A stretch of DNA of 64,000 bases from Streptomyces qinglanensis (GTDB lineage: Bacteria > Actinomycetota > Actinomycetes > Streptomycetales > Streptomycetaceae). Below, piece after piece: positions 25,102 to 34,061 of this stretch. How positions within the stretch are numbered: position 1 is the first letter of the stretch; every line of letters starts with the position of its first letter. The notes under the pieces are model-generated. The model had not been told where the DNA came from. It searched no databases and was given only the letters and a program-made list of their open reading frames with translations. Position numbers and translations under genes: made by a program. Location of the stretch: the NCBI RefSeq assembly GCF_900111245.1, contig NZ_FOGO01000003.1:62001-126000 (forward strand), read 5' to 3'.

Positions 25102-26616
25102 ATGCCGGGTGAAGAGTTCAACAAGATCGTCAACTGTGATCTCGAACCGGTCGCGGTGGTGGCCCAGTGCCTGGACAATCAGTGGGTCCCGCAGGAACTG
25201 CTCGGGTCCATGCTCGAAGGCGGCCGGTCACTGCGGGACGCCAAAGTGGCTGGTGCGCGACTCCAGGCGGTACGGCACGAGTACTTGCGGGCGATCCTGA
25301 ATGCTCAGCAGGTCATCGTCAACCGTGCGTTCTTCCTCAACAATCAGGCCGTCTACCAGGATTTCCAGCACGGCGGCGCTTCTCGTGACGCGTTCAAGGA
25401 ACTGCTCCGCGATGCGGTGATCGTTCCCTACTTGTACAGAGAGACCACCTTGGTGGCGGATCAGGAATTCACCGTCCAGTCCGAGGGAGAGCGGGCATGG
25501 CGGGAGATTGTCGCCGATGCGGGAACGGGTAGCTGCCTTCGACTGTCCTGGGACGAAGACGAGAACACGCGGCTCACTGACCTCAAGCTCAAGGATTCGT
25601 TCCACGATCAACTGCTGAGCATGGCCAGGTTCAGGGCCGAGAGCCTGATGCGTGACTTCAACCTCGACGAGGAGGGTGCGAGGCTGTTGAAGGCCCGGCT
25701 GAGAGATGTCTCCCGGTGGGCGGTGGACAAGGAATCAGTCGTGCGCGAGGAATTCTACCGAGAATTCGTGGTGGCCGAGGGAACCGACCCGGCGGAAGGC
25801 ACATATGATCGGTCGAAGCCGTTTGCAGGCGAGTTGAAGCAGCTTGCCGACCTGAAGTACAACACTTCCCTGTCGGATGCCGTGGGGCGTTACCCTCTGA
25901 CGCCTGCTGATTCGCTGGACCGCACGGCTCTGCAGGAGTTGGATCGCGCGCTCTCCCGTGGCACGGCCGTATCTGCGGACGAACTTGTCCGGATGCTCCA
26001 GCAGCAGGCGTTCGCTCTCGTCCAGAACCCGTTGGACGTGGGGCTCACCGGGCTCGATCTGGATCACGTGCGGCAGGCGCGGGGAACCGACGAGTGGAGG
26101 CTCTACAAGGACAGTCTGCTGCGCCTCCTCCGGGAGCCTGAGCTTCTGTCGGGAACGCCTGAAGCGTTCAGGGACCGCAGCCAGGATGTGTACGACCGGT
26201 ACGTGTCTCTTGCCGAGCGGCTCGGTGGAATCGTCGGTGCGCGGCGCGCAGGAGTGGCAGACCGATGGCAGCCGATCATCAAGATGAGCATTCACACGCT
26301 CGGGTCTGTCGTCTCCGTCGTCTTCGGCGAGGAACCGTGCATCGAGGTGGTGGGTCAGGTGGCCGACTCCGTCGCGGCTACGGCATCCAAGGGTGTGGTC
26401 CGATTCGCCGTGGTCGGCCGGGATCAGCGGCGGGCCCGGAAGCAGCTCGAGACGAGCGTTGATCTGATGCAGGTGAAGTTCGACCGGACGAGAGACGAGT
26501 GGGACGGCCTGATCCGGCGGATGCAGGAGGCAGGCTTCCCTCGGCGTGCGGCGGTTCACCGGCCCGAAGAAGAGGCCACGTTGAACGCTCCTGACGAGAA
26601 CGGGGGCATCGGCTGA
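25102..26616 (+). CDS. Orphan soluble protein of unknown function, less GC-biased
   Basis: 504 aa; ATG with GAGAGG nine bases upstream. Predominantly helical and charged (FKELLRDAVIVPYLYRETTL, LKDSFHDQLLSMARFRAESL, LMRDFNLDEEGARLLKARLR), with no transmembrane segment and no motif I can assign. Codon use is visibly less GC-rich than in the neighbours (many codons ending in A or T), and an AT-rich stretch precedes it, both signs of recent transfer. It ends ten bases from the convergent Nudix gene. Isolated genes of this kind can be defence genes, but nothing in the sequence proves it. Confidence 0.75.
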   Translation: MPGEEFNKIVNCDLEPVAVVAQCLDNQWVPQELLGSMLEGGRSLRDAKVAGARLQAVRHEYLRAILNAQQVIVNRAFFLNNQAVYQDFQHGGASRDAFKELLRDAVIVPYLYRETTLVADQEFTVQSEGERAWREIVADAGTGSCLRLSWDEDENTRLTDLKLKDSFHDQLLSMARFRAESLMRDFNLDEEGARLLKARLRDVSRWAVDKESVVREEFYREFVVAEGTDPAEGTYDRSKPFAGELKQLADLKYNTSLSDAVGRYPLTPADSLDRTALQELDRALSRGTAVSADELVRMLQQQAFALVQNPLDVGLTGLDLDHVRQARGTDEWRLYKDSLLRLLREPELLSGTPEAFRDRSQDVYDRYVSLAERLGGIVGARRAGVADRWQPIIKMSIHTLGSVVSVVFGEEPCIEVVGQVADSVAATASKGVVRFAVVGRDQRRARKQLETSVDLMQVKFDRTRDEWDGLIRRMQEAGFPRRAAVHRPEEEATLNAPDENGGIG

Positions 26617-26625
26617 GCGCTCTCG

Positions 26626-27252
26626 TCAGAGGAGGTTCCGCAGGCGGGCTTGAGTGAGGGCGGTGAGGGTGAAGCCGTCGGTGACGGTGCCCTCGACGAT
26701 GTTCCTGTCGAGTTCCTCCGGCGTGAAAGTGACCAGGCTGCGGATTCCTGCCGCGGTCTCCAGTGGGCCGGTGGCGGTCAGTGTGGCGAAGAAGAGGTGT
26801 ACCGGCCGGGAGTGCAGACCCGTGTCCGGGTGGACGACGCCGATGGGAGTGAGTGACTCCACCTGCGCCGAGAGCTCCTCGTCGAGTTCCTTCAGCGCGT
26901 TGCTTTCCGCGGTGAGTCCGTCGGTGCCGAAGCCGCGGGGGATCTCCAGAGTCCAGCCACGAACGGCGTGGCGGTAGTTCTCCATCAGGAGGACGCGACC
27001 GTCCAGGACGGGCAGGATCGCAGCACTGGGGGCGTCTGCGGTGCCGAGGATCCGCAGGTAGGTGCCGAGGCGGCCGTCGGGGAAGCGGACGGGGTCGCGC
27101 AGCAGGCGGATGTAGGGATCCTGGTACACGACACCGAGGGTGCCGAGGTCCTCGGGGACCTGGCTGGGGTCGACGAGGTCGATCGCACCGGGTCCTTCGT
27201 CGTTGCGGAACAGATCTGGTTGCTCCCGGCGCAGGCGGCGGTAGCTGTCCAT
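26626..27252 (-). CDS. Nudix hydrolase
   Basis: 208 aa from the ATG at 27252 (CGAGGA five bases upstream); an ATG at 27276 has no ribosome site. The Nudix box is seen as GLTAESNALKELDEELSAQ with Lys in place of the usual Arg of REUxEE; the catalytic Glu pair is kept. VLLMENYRHAVRGWTLEIPRG upstream resembles the ADP-ribose pyrophosphatase branch. Substrate is unproven; a nucleoside diphosphate derivative is expected. Confidence 0.82.
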   Translation of the reverse strand: MDSYRRLRREQPDLFRNDEGPGAIDLVDPSQVPEDLGTLGVVYQDPYIRLLRDPVRFPDGRLGTYLRILGTADAPSAAILPVLDGRVLLMENYRHAVRGWTLEIPRGFGTDGLTAESNALKELDEELSAQVESLTPIGVVHPDTGLHSRPVHLFFATLTATGPLETAAGIRSLVTFTPEELDRNIVEGTVTDGFTLTALTQARLRNLL

Positions 27253-27477
27253 GGGGTCCTCGTGGGCACGGGTCATGGATGCAGTATGCGGCGGCGTGGT
27301 CGATCCAGGTGGCGGTCCGGCGCAGGAGTGAAGCAGCCGCGGATGCCGGGAGCGTCTCCGCCGTTCCGGGTCGGTGGGAGTGCGTCTCGGTCCCTGAGCT
27401 CGTTGGAGAGCCCCCGGCGTGGTCGAGGTCGCCGCTGTGGCCCCTCCGGCCCCGGCCCCGCCCCACCCCACCCACAA

Positions 27478-27508
<31 letters not shown>

Positions 27509-27548
27509 ACGATCCGGAACATCAGGCCCGTCGGCGGGGCGGGCGGGG

Positions 27549-28520
27549 TCAGGCGTGCAGCAGGTCGGCGGAGACAGTCCAGAGTCGCCGGGCGAGGCCG
27601 GGGTCGAGCGCCCACTCCTTGACCCCGTGGGGATGCTGCGCGAGGTCGGCGTCGTTCGGCACGGTGTACGCCTCCTGCGCGTCGTCGAGGTAGTGGCCGC
27701 CGGAGTGGGCGAAGGCGGGGCAGACCGCCGCCACGATGCTGGTCGCGGCCCCCTGCTCGACCGTCTTGTAGGTGAAGACGCCGGCGGCCTCGGCCGCGTC
27801 GAGCGACTGCCGCTGCTGCGGTGTGAAGTTGCGTTGCAGCCCGGTGGAGACGCCGCCGGGGTTCACGGTGTTGGCGACGATCCCGTCCGCGGCCCACCGT
27901 CGGGTGGCTTCGACGGCGAACAGGGAATTGGCCGTCTTGGACTGCGCGTACGCGATCTGCGGGTCATAGCTGCGGTGTTCGAAGTGGAGGTCGTCGAAGT
28001 CGACCCCCGAACGCATGTGCGCGGTCGAACTCACCGCGACGATCCGCGCCCCGCCACGGTCGGAAGCGCCTCGCGCGAGGGCGCCGCGCAGGCCGACGGC
28101 CAGCGCGAAATGGCCCAGATGGTTCGTCGCGAACTGCACCTCCCAGCCCTCTCGGGTCCGTTCGAGGCCACCGGTGACCACGCCCGCATTGTTGATCAGA
28201 AGGTGCAGCGGGCCCTGCCACGCCTCGACGAATCGCGCGACGGTCCCTGTGTCGGCGAGGTCGAGCAGCGCGACCCGGGGCCGGATTCTCCCGGTGGAGT
28301 CGCGGATCGACTCGGCGACGGCCTCACCCGCGGCGGTGTTCCGGACCGCGAGGGTGACCTCTGCGCCGGCGGCGGTCAACGCGCGAGCCGTCTCGGTCCC
28401 GATGCCGGAGGAACCGCCGGTCACGATGGCGCGGACGCCGGTCAGATCGAAGCCTCGCAGCACATCGTCCGCGGTGCTGGCAGCAGTGAAGGGGGTGGAG
28501 ATGAGTTCGGACTCGGCCAT
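27549..28520 (-). CDS. Short-chain dehydrogenase/reductase
   Basis: 323 aa. The Rossmann motif TGGSSGIG lies near residues 35-42, with NNAG and the YxxxK active site in AYAQSKTANSLFA; a conserved Ser lies in VSSTAHM. NAD(P)(H)-dependent oxidation or reduction of an unknown carbonyl/alcohol. Divergent from a TetR gene 62 bp away, with a near-perfect palindrome between them, so it is almost certainly the target of that regulator. Confidence 0.88.
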   Translation of the reverse strand: MAESELISTPFTAASTADDVLRGFDLTGVRAIVTGGSSGIGTETARALTAAGAEVTLAVRNTAAGEAVAESIRDSTGRIRPRVALLDLADTGTVARFVEAWQGPLHLLINNAGVVTGGLERTREGWEVQFATNHLGHFALAVGLRGALARGASDRGGARIVAVSSTAHMRSGVDFDDLHFEHRSYDPQIAYAQSKTANSLFAVEATRRWAADGIVANTVNPGGVSTGLQRNFTPQQRQSLDAAEAAGVFTYKTVEQGAATSIVAAVCPAFAHSGGHYLDDAQEAYTVPNDADLAQHPHGVKEWALDPGLARRLWTVSADLLHA

Positions 28521-28526
28521 GACATC

Positions 28527-28558
28527 GACTATACAGAATAGACGCTATTTGTATAGTC
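28527..28558. promoter_or_regulatory. TetR operator between SDR and TetR genes
   Basis: GACTATACA-G-AATAG, ACG, CTATT-TGTATAGTC: a 32-bp inverted repeat, perfect but for one inserted G. It is very AT-rich for this genome and overlaps where both divergent promoters should lie. Confidence 0.8.
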
Positions 28559-28582
28559 AGCACCTGGCCGTATGCTCGCCCC

Positions 28583-29155
28583 ATGAGCAGCTCTGATGTC
28601 GGCAGTCCTTCTCCGGCAGCCGCCGATACCAGCAGACGGACCGCGGTCCTGGACGCAGCGCTGCCCACGTTCGCGCGCTTCGGCTATCGGAAGACCTCGA
28701 TGGAGGAAGTGGCACGGGCGGCGCAGATCTCCCGGCCAGGTCTCTACTTCCTCTTCTCCTCCAAGGAGGAGCTGTTCCGGGCCGCCGTCGTCCAAGTCCT
28801 GGAACGCGACCTGGCGGCCGTCGAACACGTCCTGGCCGATGGCGGACGCCCCCTGCCGGATCGTCTCGCCGAAGCCTTCGACCAATGGGCGGGCCGCTAC
28901 ATCGGCCCCGCGGCACGCGACATCACAGAAGTCATCGAAGCCAACCCCGGACTGCTGGGCGAGACGGCCGAGACCGCGCCGCAGCGCTTCGAAGCACTCG
29001 TCACGGACGCGGTCGCTCTGGAGACAGGACGGGAGCGGGCACGCGCCGTCGCCCGGACGCTGATCAGCGCCTCCATCGGCCTCAAGCATCAGGCCCGGTC
29101 ACGGGAGTTCTTCCTCGAACGGCTGAGAGTCGCCATCGGCCTGCTGGTGGACTGA
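28583..29155 (+). CDS. TetR-family regulator
   Basis: 190 aa. The N-terminal helix-turn-helix is clear (TAVLDAALPTFARFGYRKTS, MEEVARAAQISRPGLYFLF). The C-terminal ligand-binding half is helical. The gene is divergent from the SDR gene with a strong palindrome between them, so it likely represses both itself and the SDR until a small ligand binds. Confidence 0.88.
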   Translation: MSSSDVGSPSPAAADTSRRTAVLDAALPTFARFGYRKTSMEEVARAAQISRPGLYFLFSSKEELFRAAVVQVLERDLAAVEHVLADGGRPLPDRLAEAFDQWAGRYIGPAARDITEVIEANPGLLGETAETAPQRFEALVTDAVALETGRERARAVARTLISASIGLKHQARSREFFLERLRVAIGLLVD

Positions 29156-29621
29156 AGAGGCGACTGCCGGCGCACTCCCGTGAGCGATCCCTCCCGACCG
29201 GTGCTCCGCGGCGGTGTCCGCAGCATCGGACAGCCGCTGCTGTGGATGTCACAGCGCCTCTGTCGCCTCTCCTGACGGCCACGCACCCGTCCTCTGTCCT
29301 GGCACCGCCGGCTTCGGCGACCGGAGGGGACCCGCAAGGCACCTCTGCCGCGCGCCCCCTTCGTGCTGCGCACCGCCGGGCGCCGGGCCCGGTGCACCCG
29401 ACCGGGCCCCACCGGGCCGACCGACGTTTGGCACGCCGGCGGCCTCGGGATTGCTGGACGGTGACCGATCACTGCACTTGCCCGGCCGGCGCGGCGCGAC
29501 GCCTGCCGGGAGCGGCCCCGGTGCCCTTCACCGTGCCGGGCCGGAAAGCGACGCGGGACGAGAACTCCGGACCGGGCCTGCCGTGTGCCGGGCACGCGTC
29601 CGGTCCGGTCCGGGGAGCAGT
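29156..29621. other. 466-bp stretch without a convincing gene
   Basis: Only frames without recognisable domains. Nothing else was seen beyond ordinary high-GC sequence. Confidence 0.4.
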
Positions 29622-30164
29622 ATGAGCTCTCCCAGGAAGAGGCGTGCGGCGGGGCTGTGGCTCGCGGGGGTCAGGCTGCTGGTGCTGGTCGGGGTCGCCC
29701 TCACCGCGGTGGGTCTTGCGGGATACGCCGCTGGATGGGTCTGGCTGACGACCGCTCTGGGACCGACGGCCTACCTGCTCCTGGCCCGCCCCGGGAACGA
29801 GGCGTCCCGGTTGCGCAGCGCGTTTCTGGGGCACACGGCTGCGATCGTCTGCGGTCTCGCCTGCCTGGCTGCCTTCGGCCTGTGGAACCATCCCTCGGTC
29901 GTCGAGGCGGGTCACGAGAGCCTTCCGCAGATCGGCGCGCAGGCCGTGGCCGTGGGACTGACGCTGCTGGGGCAGACCCTGCTGCGGGTGGAGCACCCGC
30001 CTGCCGCTGCGACCGCACTGCTCATCACCTCCGGCATCACCCGGCCCGGCTACCCGCTGTACGGCCTGCTGGCCGGGCTGGCGCTCCTGCTGATCCTGGT
30101 GGCCGCACTGGCCCGAGTGCCCGGTGCGCGGTCCGGAAGCAGTGCGTATTCGGCGGACACGTAG
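29622..30164 (+). CDS. HPP-family membrane protein
   Basis: 180 aa; ATG with GGGGAG five bases upstream. Four to five hydrophobic helices. LGPTAYLLLARPGNEASRLR and LRVEHPPAAATALLITSG carry the conserved features (Pro-Thr/Ala loop and HPPAAATALL) of the HPP family. Members are integral membrane proteins; some have been linked to nitrite transport in chloroplasts and cyanobacteria, but no substrate can be assigned here. Its last ~130 bp overlap the end of the convergent DUF2231 gene. Confidence 0.75.
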   Translation: MSSPRKRRAAGLWLAGVRLLVLVGVALTAVGLAGYAAGWVWLTTALGPTAYLLLARPGNEASRLRSAFLGHTAAIVCGLACLAAFGLWNHPSVVEAGHESLPQIGAQAVAVGLTLLGQTLLRVEHPPAAATALLITSGITRPGYPLYGLLAGLALLLILVAALARVPGARSGSSAYSADT

Positions 30165-30747
30165 GTTCCGCAGCGGAGAGACGGGGGAGGGAGACGGCAC
30201 GGCCGCCGGGGAGCCCGGCCGCACCGTCCCCGGTGCGACCTGATGTCCGTTTCTCCCACACGGCCTTCGCACCGGAGTCCCCGATCCGGAAGGTTTCCAG
30301 GGCGGAGCCCACTGCGACGGCCAGCGAAAGGAGGCAGACGGCGATCCGGACCGGCAGGGAAGTTGCCGCAGAGATCACCCGATCGCTTCCCCGGTGTGAC
30401 GACACCTCGCTTCGTCGTGAAGAGAAGTGGTTCAGCAGCCACACCGCCGAGCACGCCACGAGGAGTCCGACGGCCCAGGGAGTCAGCCCGTCGCCCATCT
30501 CGGTGTGTTCCTCGACCAGAGAGGTCTCTTCGACGCGCTCCTCCAGCCATTCACCGGATTCCGTCGTCAGCAGGACGGCCACGAGCGCCACCACGGCCAG
30601 AGCCGGCAGGAGCCAGCCGATCCGCCCTCCCAGGGAGGGCCACAGCGCGCACAGCACGAGCAGCAGCGCAGCCAGTGGCACAAGGGTGACGGCTCCATGA
30701 ACCAGCAGGGGATGAGCGGGGAGACCGTTGATCGTGTCGATATCCAT
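30037..30747 (-). CDS. DUF2231 membrane protein with extended C-terminus
   Basis: 236 aa; ATG with GGGAG nine bases upstream. The DUF2231 layout is clear: GLPAHPLLVHGAVTLVPLAAL, four transmembrane helices, and the closing IGDSGAKAVWEK. Where the family normally ends, this frame runs on for another ~65 residues of low-complexity, Pro/Ala/Arg-rich sequence antisense to the HPP gene. That suggests a lost stop codon or a frameshift near 30230. Function unknown; the family often occurs with redox or heme proteins. Confidence 0.7.
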   Translation of the reverse strand: MDIDTINGLPAHPLLVHGAVTLVPLAALLLVLCALWPSLGGRIGWLLPALAVVALVAVLLTTESGEWLEERVEETSLVEEHTEMGDGLTPWAVGLLVACSAVWLLNHFSSRRSEVSSHRGSDRVISAATSLPVRIAVCLLSLAVAVGSALETFRIGDSGAKAVWEKRTSGRTGDGAAGLPGGRAVSLPRLSAAEPTCPPNTHCFRTAHRALGPVRPPGSAGAPARPAGRTAGSRAG

Positions 30748-31032
30748 GGGGCCATCTCCCGGGAACGAGGCGGCGCTGTTTCGCGGCAGTCGCGATCGGC
30801 ACCATGGCGGTTCGGAACGTGTGGCGGGGTGGAGAGAGGCGCCGTCGGGGGCCTCCGGCGGCGGCGCAGGAGGACAGGGCTCATCCACGGTCCATGGTCC
30901 GGGGCCCGGTTCTCGCCCCTGGGCCGCGACACGTTCGGGTCACCCGCACGCACGCGAAAGTACGCCCCGAGAGCGATCTCGTCGGTCCTCGCCGTCTGCG
31001 GAAGACGGTGGAACCGGCCCCGGTAGCGGAGG

Positions 31033-33369
31033 TCAGGAAGTGGAAGGCCAGGTCTCCTCCTCCTGGGCGAAGTGCAGCCGGACGATGGCGTCGAGGCCGT
31101 ACAGGCACGCGCGGAGGTCGTCGACCTGGGCGGACGTCATACCCGGCCCGGAGTCGGCCAGTTCGATGTGTGCGCCGATGCGCCGGACGATGCGTTCGAT
31201 TTCGGTGCGGGCGCAGCTCGACGCGGCGACGAGCGCGGAGTCGGGGGAGGTCCGGGCAAGTTCGGGATACAACTCCCGTTCCTCGGCGCGTTCGTGGGGC
31301 AGCAGGCGTTCGACGAGCGCCTGGTGGAGCTCTCTCAGTTCCCGCAGGTGCCGCTCACCGGGTTCGGCCGGAATCCGGTCGGCTGTGTCCCGGACGGCGT
31401 CCAGCAGCGCGTTGAGCTTCTCGTGTTCCGCGGCGGAGCGGCGGATGAGTGCCTCCGCCGACGGGGAGAGCGGGGAGCGCTCCGCCCTGCCGGGGCGCAG
31501 GGACCGCAGGGCGTTGAGGATGACGGCGACATCGATCCCCTCCTGGAGCAGGGCGCCGGCTGCGGGCGCGAGCAGGCCCGCGGCGGCGGCAGCCATCGCG
31601 GCGAGGGACATCCCCATGCCGCCCAGCGCGCTCTGCACCGCGATACGGCGTGCGCGTACGGCGATGGTGACGGCGTCGGCGAGGCGGTCCACCCGGTCCG
31701 CGGTCAGCACGATGTCGGCCGCCTCGGAGGAAGCGGTGGAGCCGCGGGCCCCCATGGCCACGCCGACATCGGCGGCGGCGAGCGCCGGCGCGTCGTTCAC
31801 CCCGTCGCCCACCATGACGGTGAGGGCGTGTGCGCGTTCGGCCCGCACCGCGGTGATCTTCCCCTCGGGGGTGAGCTCCGCGTGCACGGCGTCGAGGCCG
31901 AGGGCGGCCGCGGCCTCCCGGGCGGGTTCGGAACGGTCCCCGGTGAGCAGCACGAGCCGTTGGACACCCGCGCCCCGCAGGCGGCGCAGCGTTCGGGCCG
32001 CGTCCCGGCGCAGCGGATCGCGGAGGCCGACAGCGCCCGCGGGACGGCCGTCGACGGTGAGCCAGACGAGGGCCGAGCCGTCCAGCAGGGCCCGGTTCTC
32101 GGCAGCCCGGACCCACTCGGGGCGGTCGGCGTCGGCGGCGAGGCGGCCGACCGCCATGCGCCGCCCCTCAACAATGCCGGTCGCTCCCCTGCCGGGCTCC
32201 TCCGCGACGTCCGCGGGCGGGCTGAGCCTCAGGCCTCGTTCGCGGGCTGCGTCCACGACGGCGTGTGCGAGGACGTGCGGGGAGTACTGGTCGAGGGACG
32301 CGGCCAGCCGCAGCACGTCCTCCGGCGTCCGGGCGGGGGCGGCGATCACGTCGACGACCTGCGGGTGGCCGCCGGTGAGGGTGCCGGTCTTGTCGAGCAG
32401 TACCGTCCGGGCCCTGCCGAGGACTTCCAGTACACCGCCACCGCGGATGACCACGCCTGAACGGGAGGCGCGGGAGAGTCCCGAGACGACGGCGACCGGC
32501 GCCGCCAGGAGCAGCGGGCAGGGCGTGGCGACCACCAGGACCGCGACGGCCCGTACCGTCGACCCGCTGACGAGCCAGGCCAGCCCCGCGACGGCGAGTG
32601 TCAGGGGCAGGAACCAGGCGGCGTAGCGATCGGCCAGCCGGACGACGGGGGCTGACTCCGCCTCGGCCTCGCGGGCCAGCCGGACGATCCCGGCGTAGGT
32701 GCTGGCCTGGGCGGTGGCGTCGGCCCGCAGGTCGAAGGCGTGGCCGGCGTTGACGACACCGCTGCGCACCGGGCGGCCCGCGGCCCGTTCCACCGCCATC
32801 GGCTCCCCGGTGAGCACGGACTCGTCCAGAACCGCGGTCGCGCCGAGCACCCGGCCGTCCACGGGGACCACTTCGCCGGGGCCGACCACCAGTACGTCGT
32901 CGACGGCGATCTCGTCGAGCGGCACCAGGACCACGTCTTCGCCGCTGCGGCGCCTGGCGGAGCGGGGTGCGTGCTCCAGGAGTGACCGCAGGTCGTGGGA
33001 GGCCCGTCGCTGGGCTCCGGTCTCCAGGGTCCGGCCGCTGGCGAGCATCAGCGCGATCAGCGCTCCGGCCAGGTACTCCCGCACCGCCAGGGTGCCGGCC
33101 AGTGCCAGTACGGCGATCAGGTCCACGCCGGCGTGTCCGCGTCGCAGCGCGCCCAGCACCCAGGCCAGCGCGGGTGGGATGGCGGCGAGGGTGCCCAGGG
33201 CCCAGCACAGGTCCGCGGCGGCGGGCGCGTCCGTGAGCCAGGCGGCGCCCCCGGCGGTCAGGGCGGCAGCCGTGACGCTCAGGAGCGCCTGCTCGAGCCG
33301 CGGCTGCGGGATTCCGGCAGCCGCGCGGCGGACGGCCTCGGTGGGGATGGGGCGAAGACGGTGATGCAT
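31033..33369 (-). CDS. P1B-5 metal ATPase with C-terminal hemerythrin domain
   Basis: 778 aa; ATG with GGGGAAGG upstream. The membrane ion site is TPCP (Cys284 in VVATPCPLLLAAP), not CPC. Phosphorylated Asp326 lies in LDKTGTLT, GDGVNDAPAL follows and the N-terminus lacks an HMA domain. From about residue 620 a hemerythrin-like four-helix domain follows, with HEKLNALL, LHQALVERLLPHERAEERE and RLHFAQEEE supplying di-iron His/Glu ligands. TPCP plus hemerythrin is the defined P1B-5 group (Nia of Sinorhizobium, Ni/Fe export). The hemerythrin probably senses iron or oxygen. Confidence 0.88.
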   Translation of the reverse strand: MHHRLRPIPTEAVRRAAAGIPQPRLEQALLSVTAAALTAGGAAWLTDAPAAADLCWALGTLAAIPPALAWVLGALRRGHAGVDLIAVLALAGTLAVREYLAGALIALMLASGRTLETGAQRRASHDLRSLLEHAPRSARRRSGEDVVLVPLDEIAVDDVLVVGPGEVVPVDGRVLGATAVLDESVLTGEPMAVERAAGRPVRSGVVNAGHAFDLRADATAQASTYAGIVRLAREAEAESAPVVRLADRYAAWFLPLTLAVAGLAWLVSGSTVRAVAVLVVATPCPLLLAAPVAVVSGLSRASRSGVVIRGGGVLEVLGRARTVLLDKTGTLTGGHPQVVDVIAAPARTPEDVLRLAASLDQYSPHVLAHAVVDAARERGLRLSPPADVAEEPGRGATGIVEGRRMAVGRLAADADRPEWVRAAENRALLDGSALVWLTVDGRPAGAVGLRDPLRRDAARTLRRLRGAGVQRLVLLTGDRSEPAREAAAALGLDAVHAELTPEGKITAVRAERAHALTVMVGDGVNDAPALAAADVGVAMGARGSTASSEAADIVLTADRVDRLADAVTIAVRARRIAVQSALGGMGMSLAAMAAAAAGLLAPAAGALLQEGIDVAVILNALRSLRPGRAERSPLSPSAEALIRRSAAEHEKLNALLDAVRDTADRIPAEPGERHLRELRELHQALVERLLPHERAEERELYPELARTSPDSALVAASSCARTEIERIVRRIGAHIELADSGPGMTSAQVDDLRACLYGLDAIVRLHFAQEEETWPSTS

Positions 33370-33570
33370 GACCTTCCCCGCTGCGACACCAGGTGGGCGG
33401 ATCGGCACCCGGCATGCTGTCCTGATCGGTACCACGCGTTCCGTGGAAGGTGCCCGGTGCCGGCCGGGTACGCACGGTGGCGGGCCGGCTCGAGCCGAAC
33501 GGAGCAGTGCGGCCTGTCGGCACGTCTGGTGAGCCGGGTCCCTGTCCTTCGGCGTGCAGGGCCCGGTGCC

Positions 33571-33966
33571 TCAGCCGGGGCCGGGGCGGCCGGCCGCTGC
33601 CGCTTCGGCGGCCGGGGCGTCCCGCAGGCCCAGCCGCAGGTGCTCGACGTGGAAGAGGGCCTGCTCCAGGAGCTCGGCGACATGGTTGTCGTAGAGCGAG
33701 TAGACGATGGAGCGGCCGTGCCGCTCGCCGGTGACGAGTCCGAGGTTGCGCAGCAGGCGCAGTTGGTGGGAGCAGGCCGAGGCTTCCATGCCGACGGCTT
33801 CCGCGAGTTCGCCGACCGGGCAGGGGCCCTCCTGGAGGCGGGCCAGGATGTACAGGCGGGAGGGGGTGGCCAGGGCCTGGAGGGCGGCGGCGACTTCGGT
33901 GGCTCCGGCCGCGTCCAGGCGCTCGCGCGCGGTGTCGCTGTTCCTGGCGTCGCTTCCGTGGCCCAT
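33571..33966 (-). CDS. ArsR/SmtB metal-sensing repressor
   Basis: 131 aa; ATG with GTAGGA upstream. The winged helix is seen as PSRLYILARLQEGPCPVGEL, AEAVGMEASACSHQLRLLRN and RHGRSIVYSLYD. The alpha-5 metal site DNHVAELLEQALFHVEH gives Asp-x-His and His-x-x-His, the dimer-interface ligand set of SmtB, CzrA and NmtR-type Zn/Co/Ni sensors. It lies between two metal ATPases, divergent from the right-hand one, and probably represses it. Confidence 0.9.
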   Translation of the reverse strand: MGHGSDARNSDTARERLDAAGATEVAAALQALATPSRLYILARLQEGPCPVGELAEAVGMEASACSHQLRLLRNLGLVTGERHGRSIVYSLYDNHVAELLEQALFHVEHLRLGLRDAPAAEAAAAGRPGPG

Positions 33967-33989
33967 GCGGTCATCCTACTCGTGACACT

Positions 33990-34003
33990 TGAAGACCTGT
34001 TCA
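33990..34003. promoter_or_regulatory. Candidate ArsR/SmtB operator
   Basis: TGAA-N6-TTCA, the core of known ArsR/SmtB 12-2-12-type operators, 24 bp from the repressor start and 58 bp from the P1B-4 ATPase start. Flanking symmetry is weak. Confidence 0.55.
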
Positions 34004-34061
34004 GTTGTTCCGGTATGGTGGGCGCGCTCTCCACTCCCTGTGTGCGAAAGGGCGATCCGCC

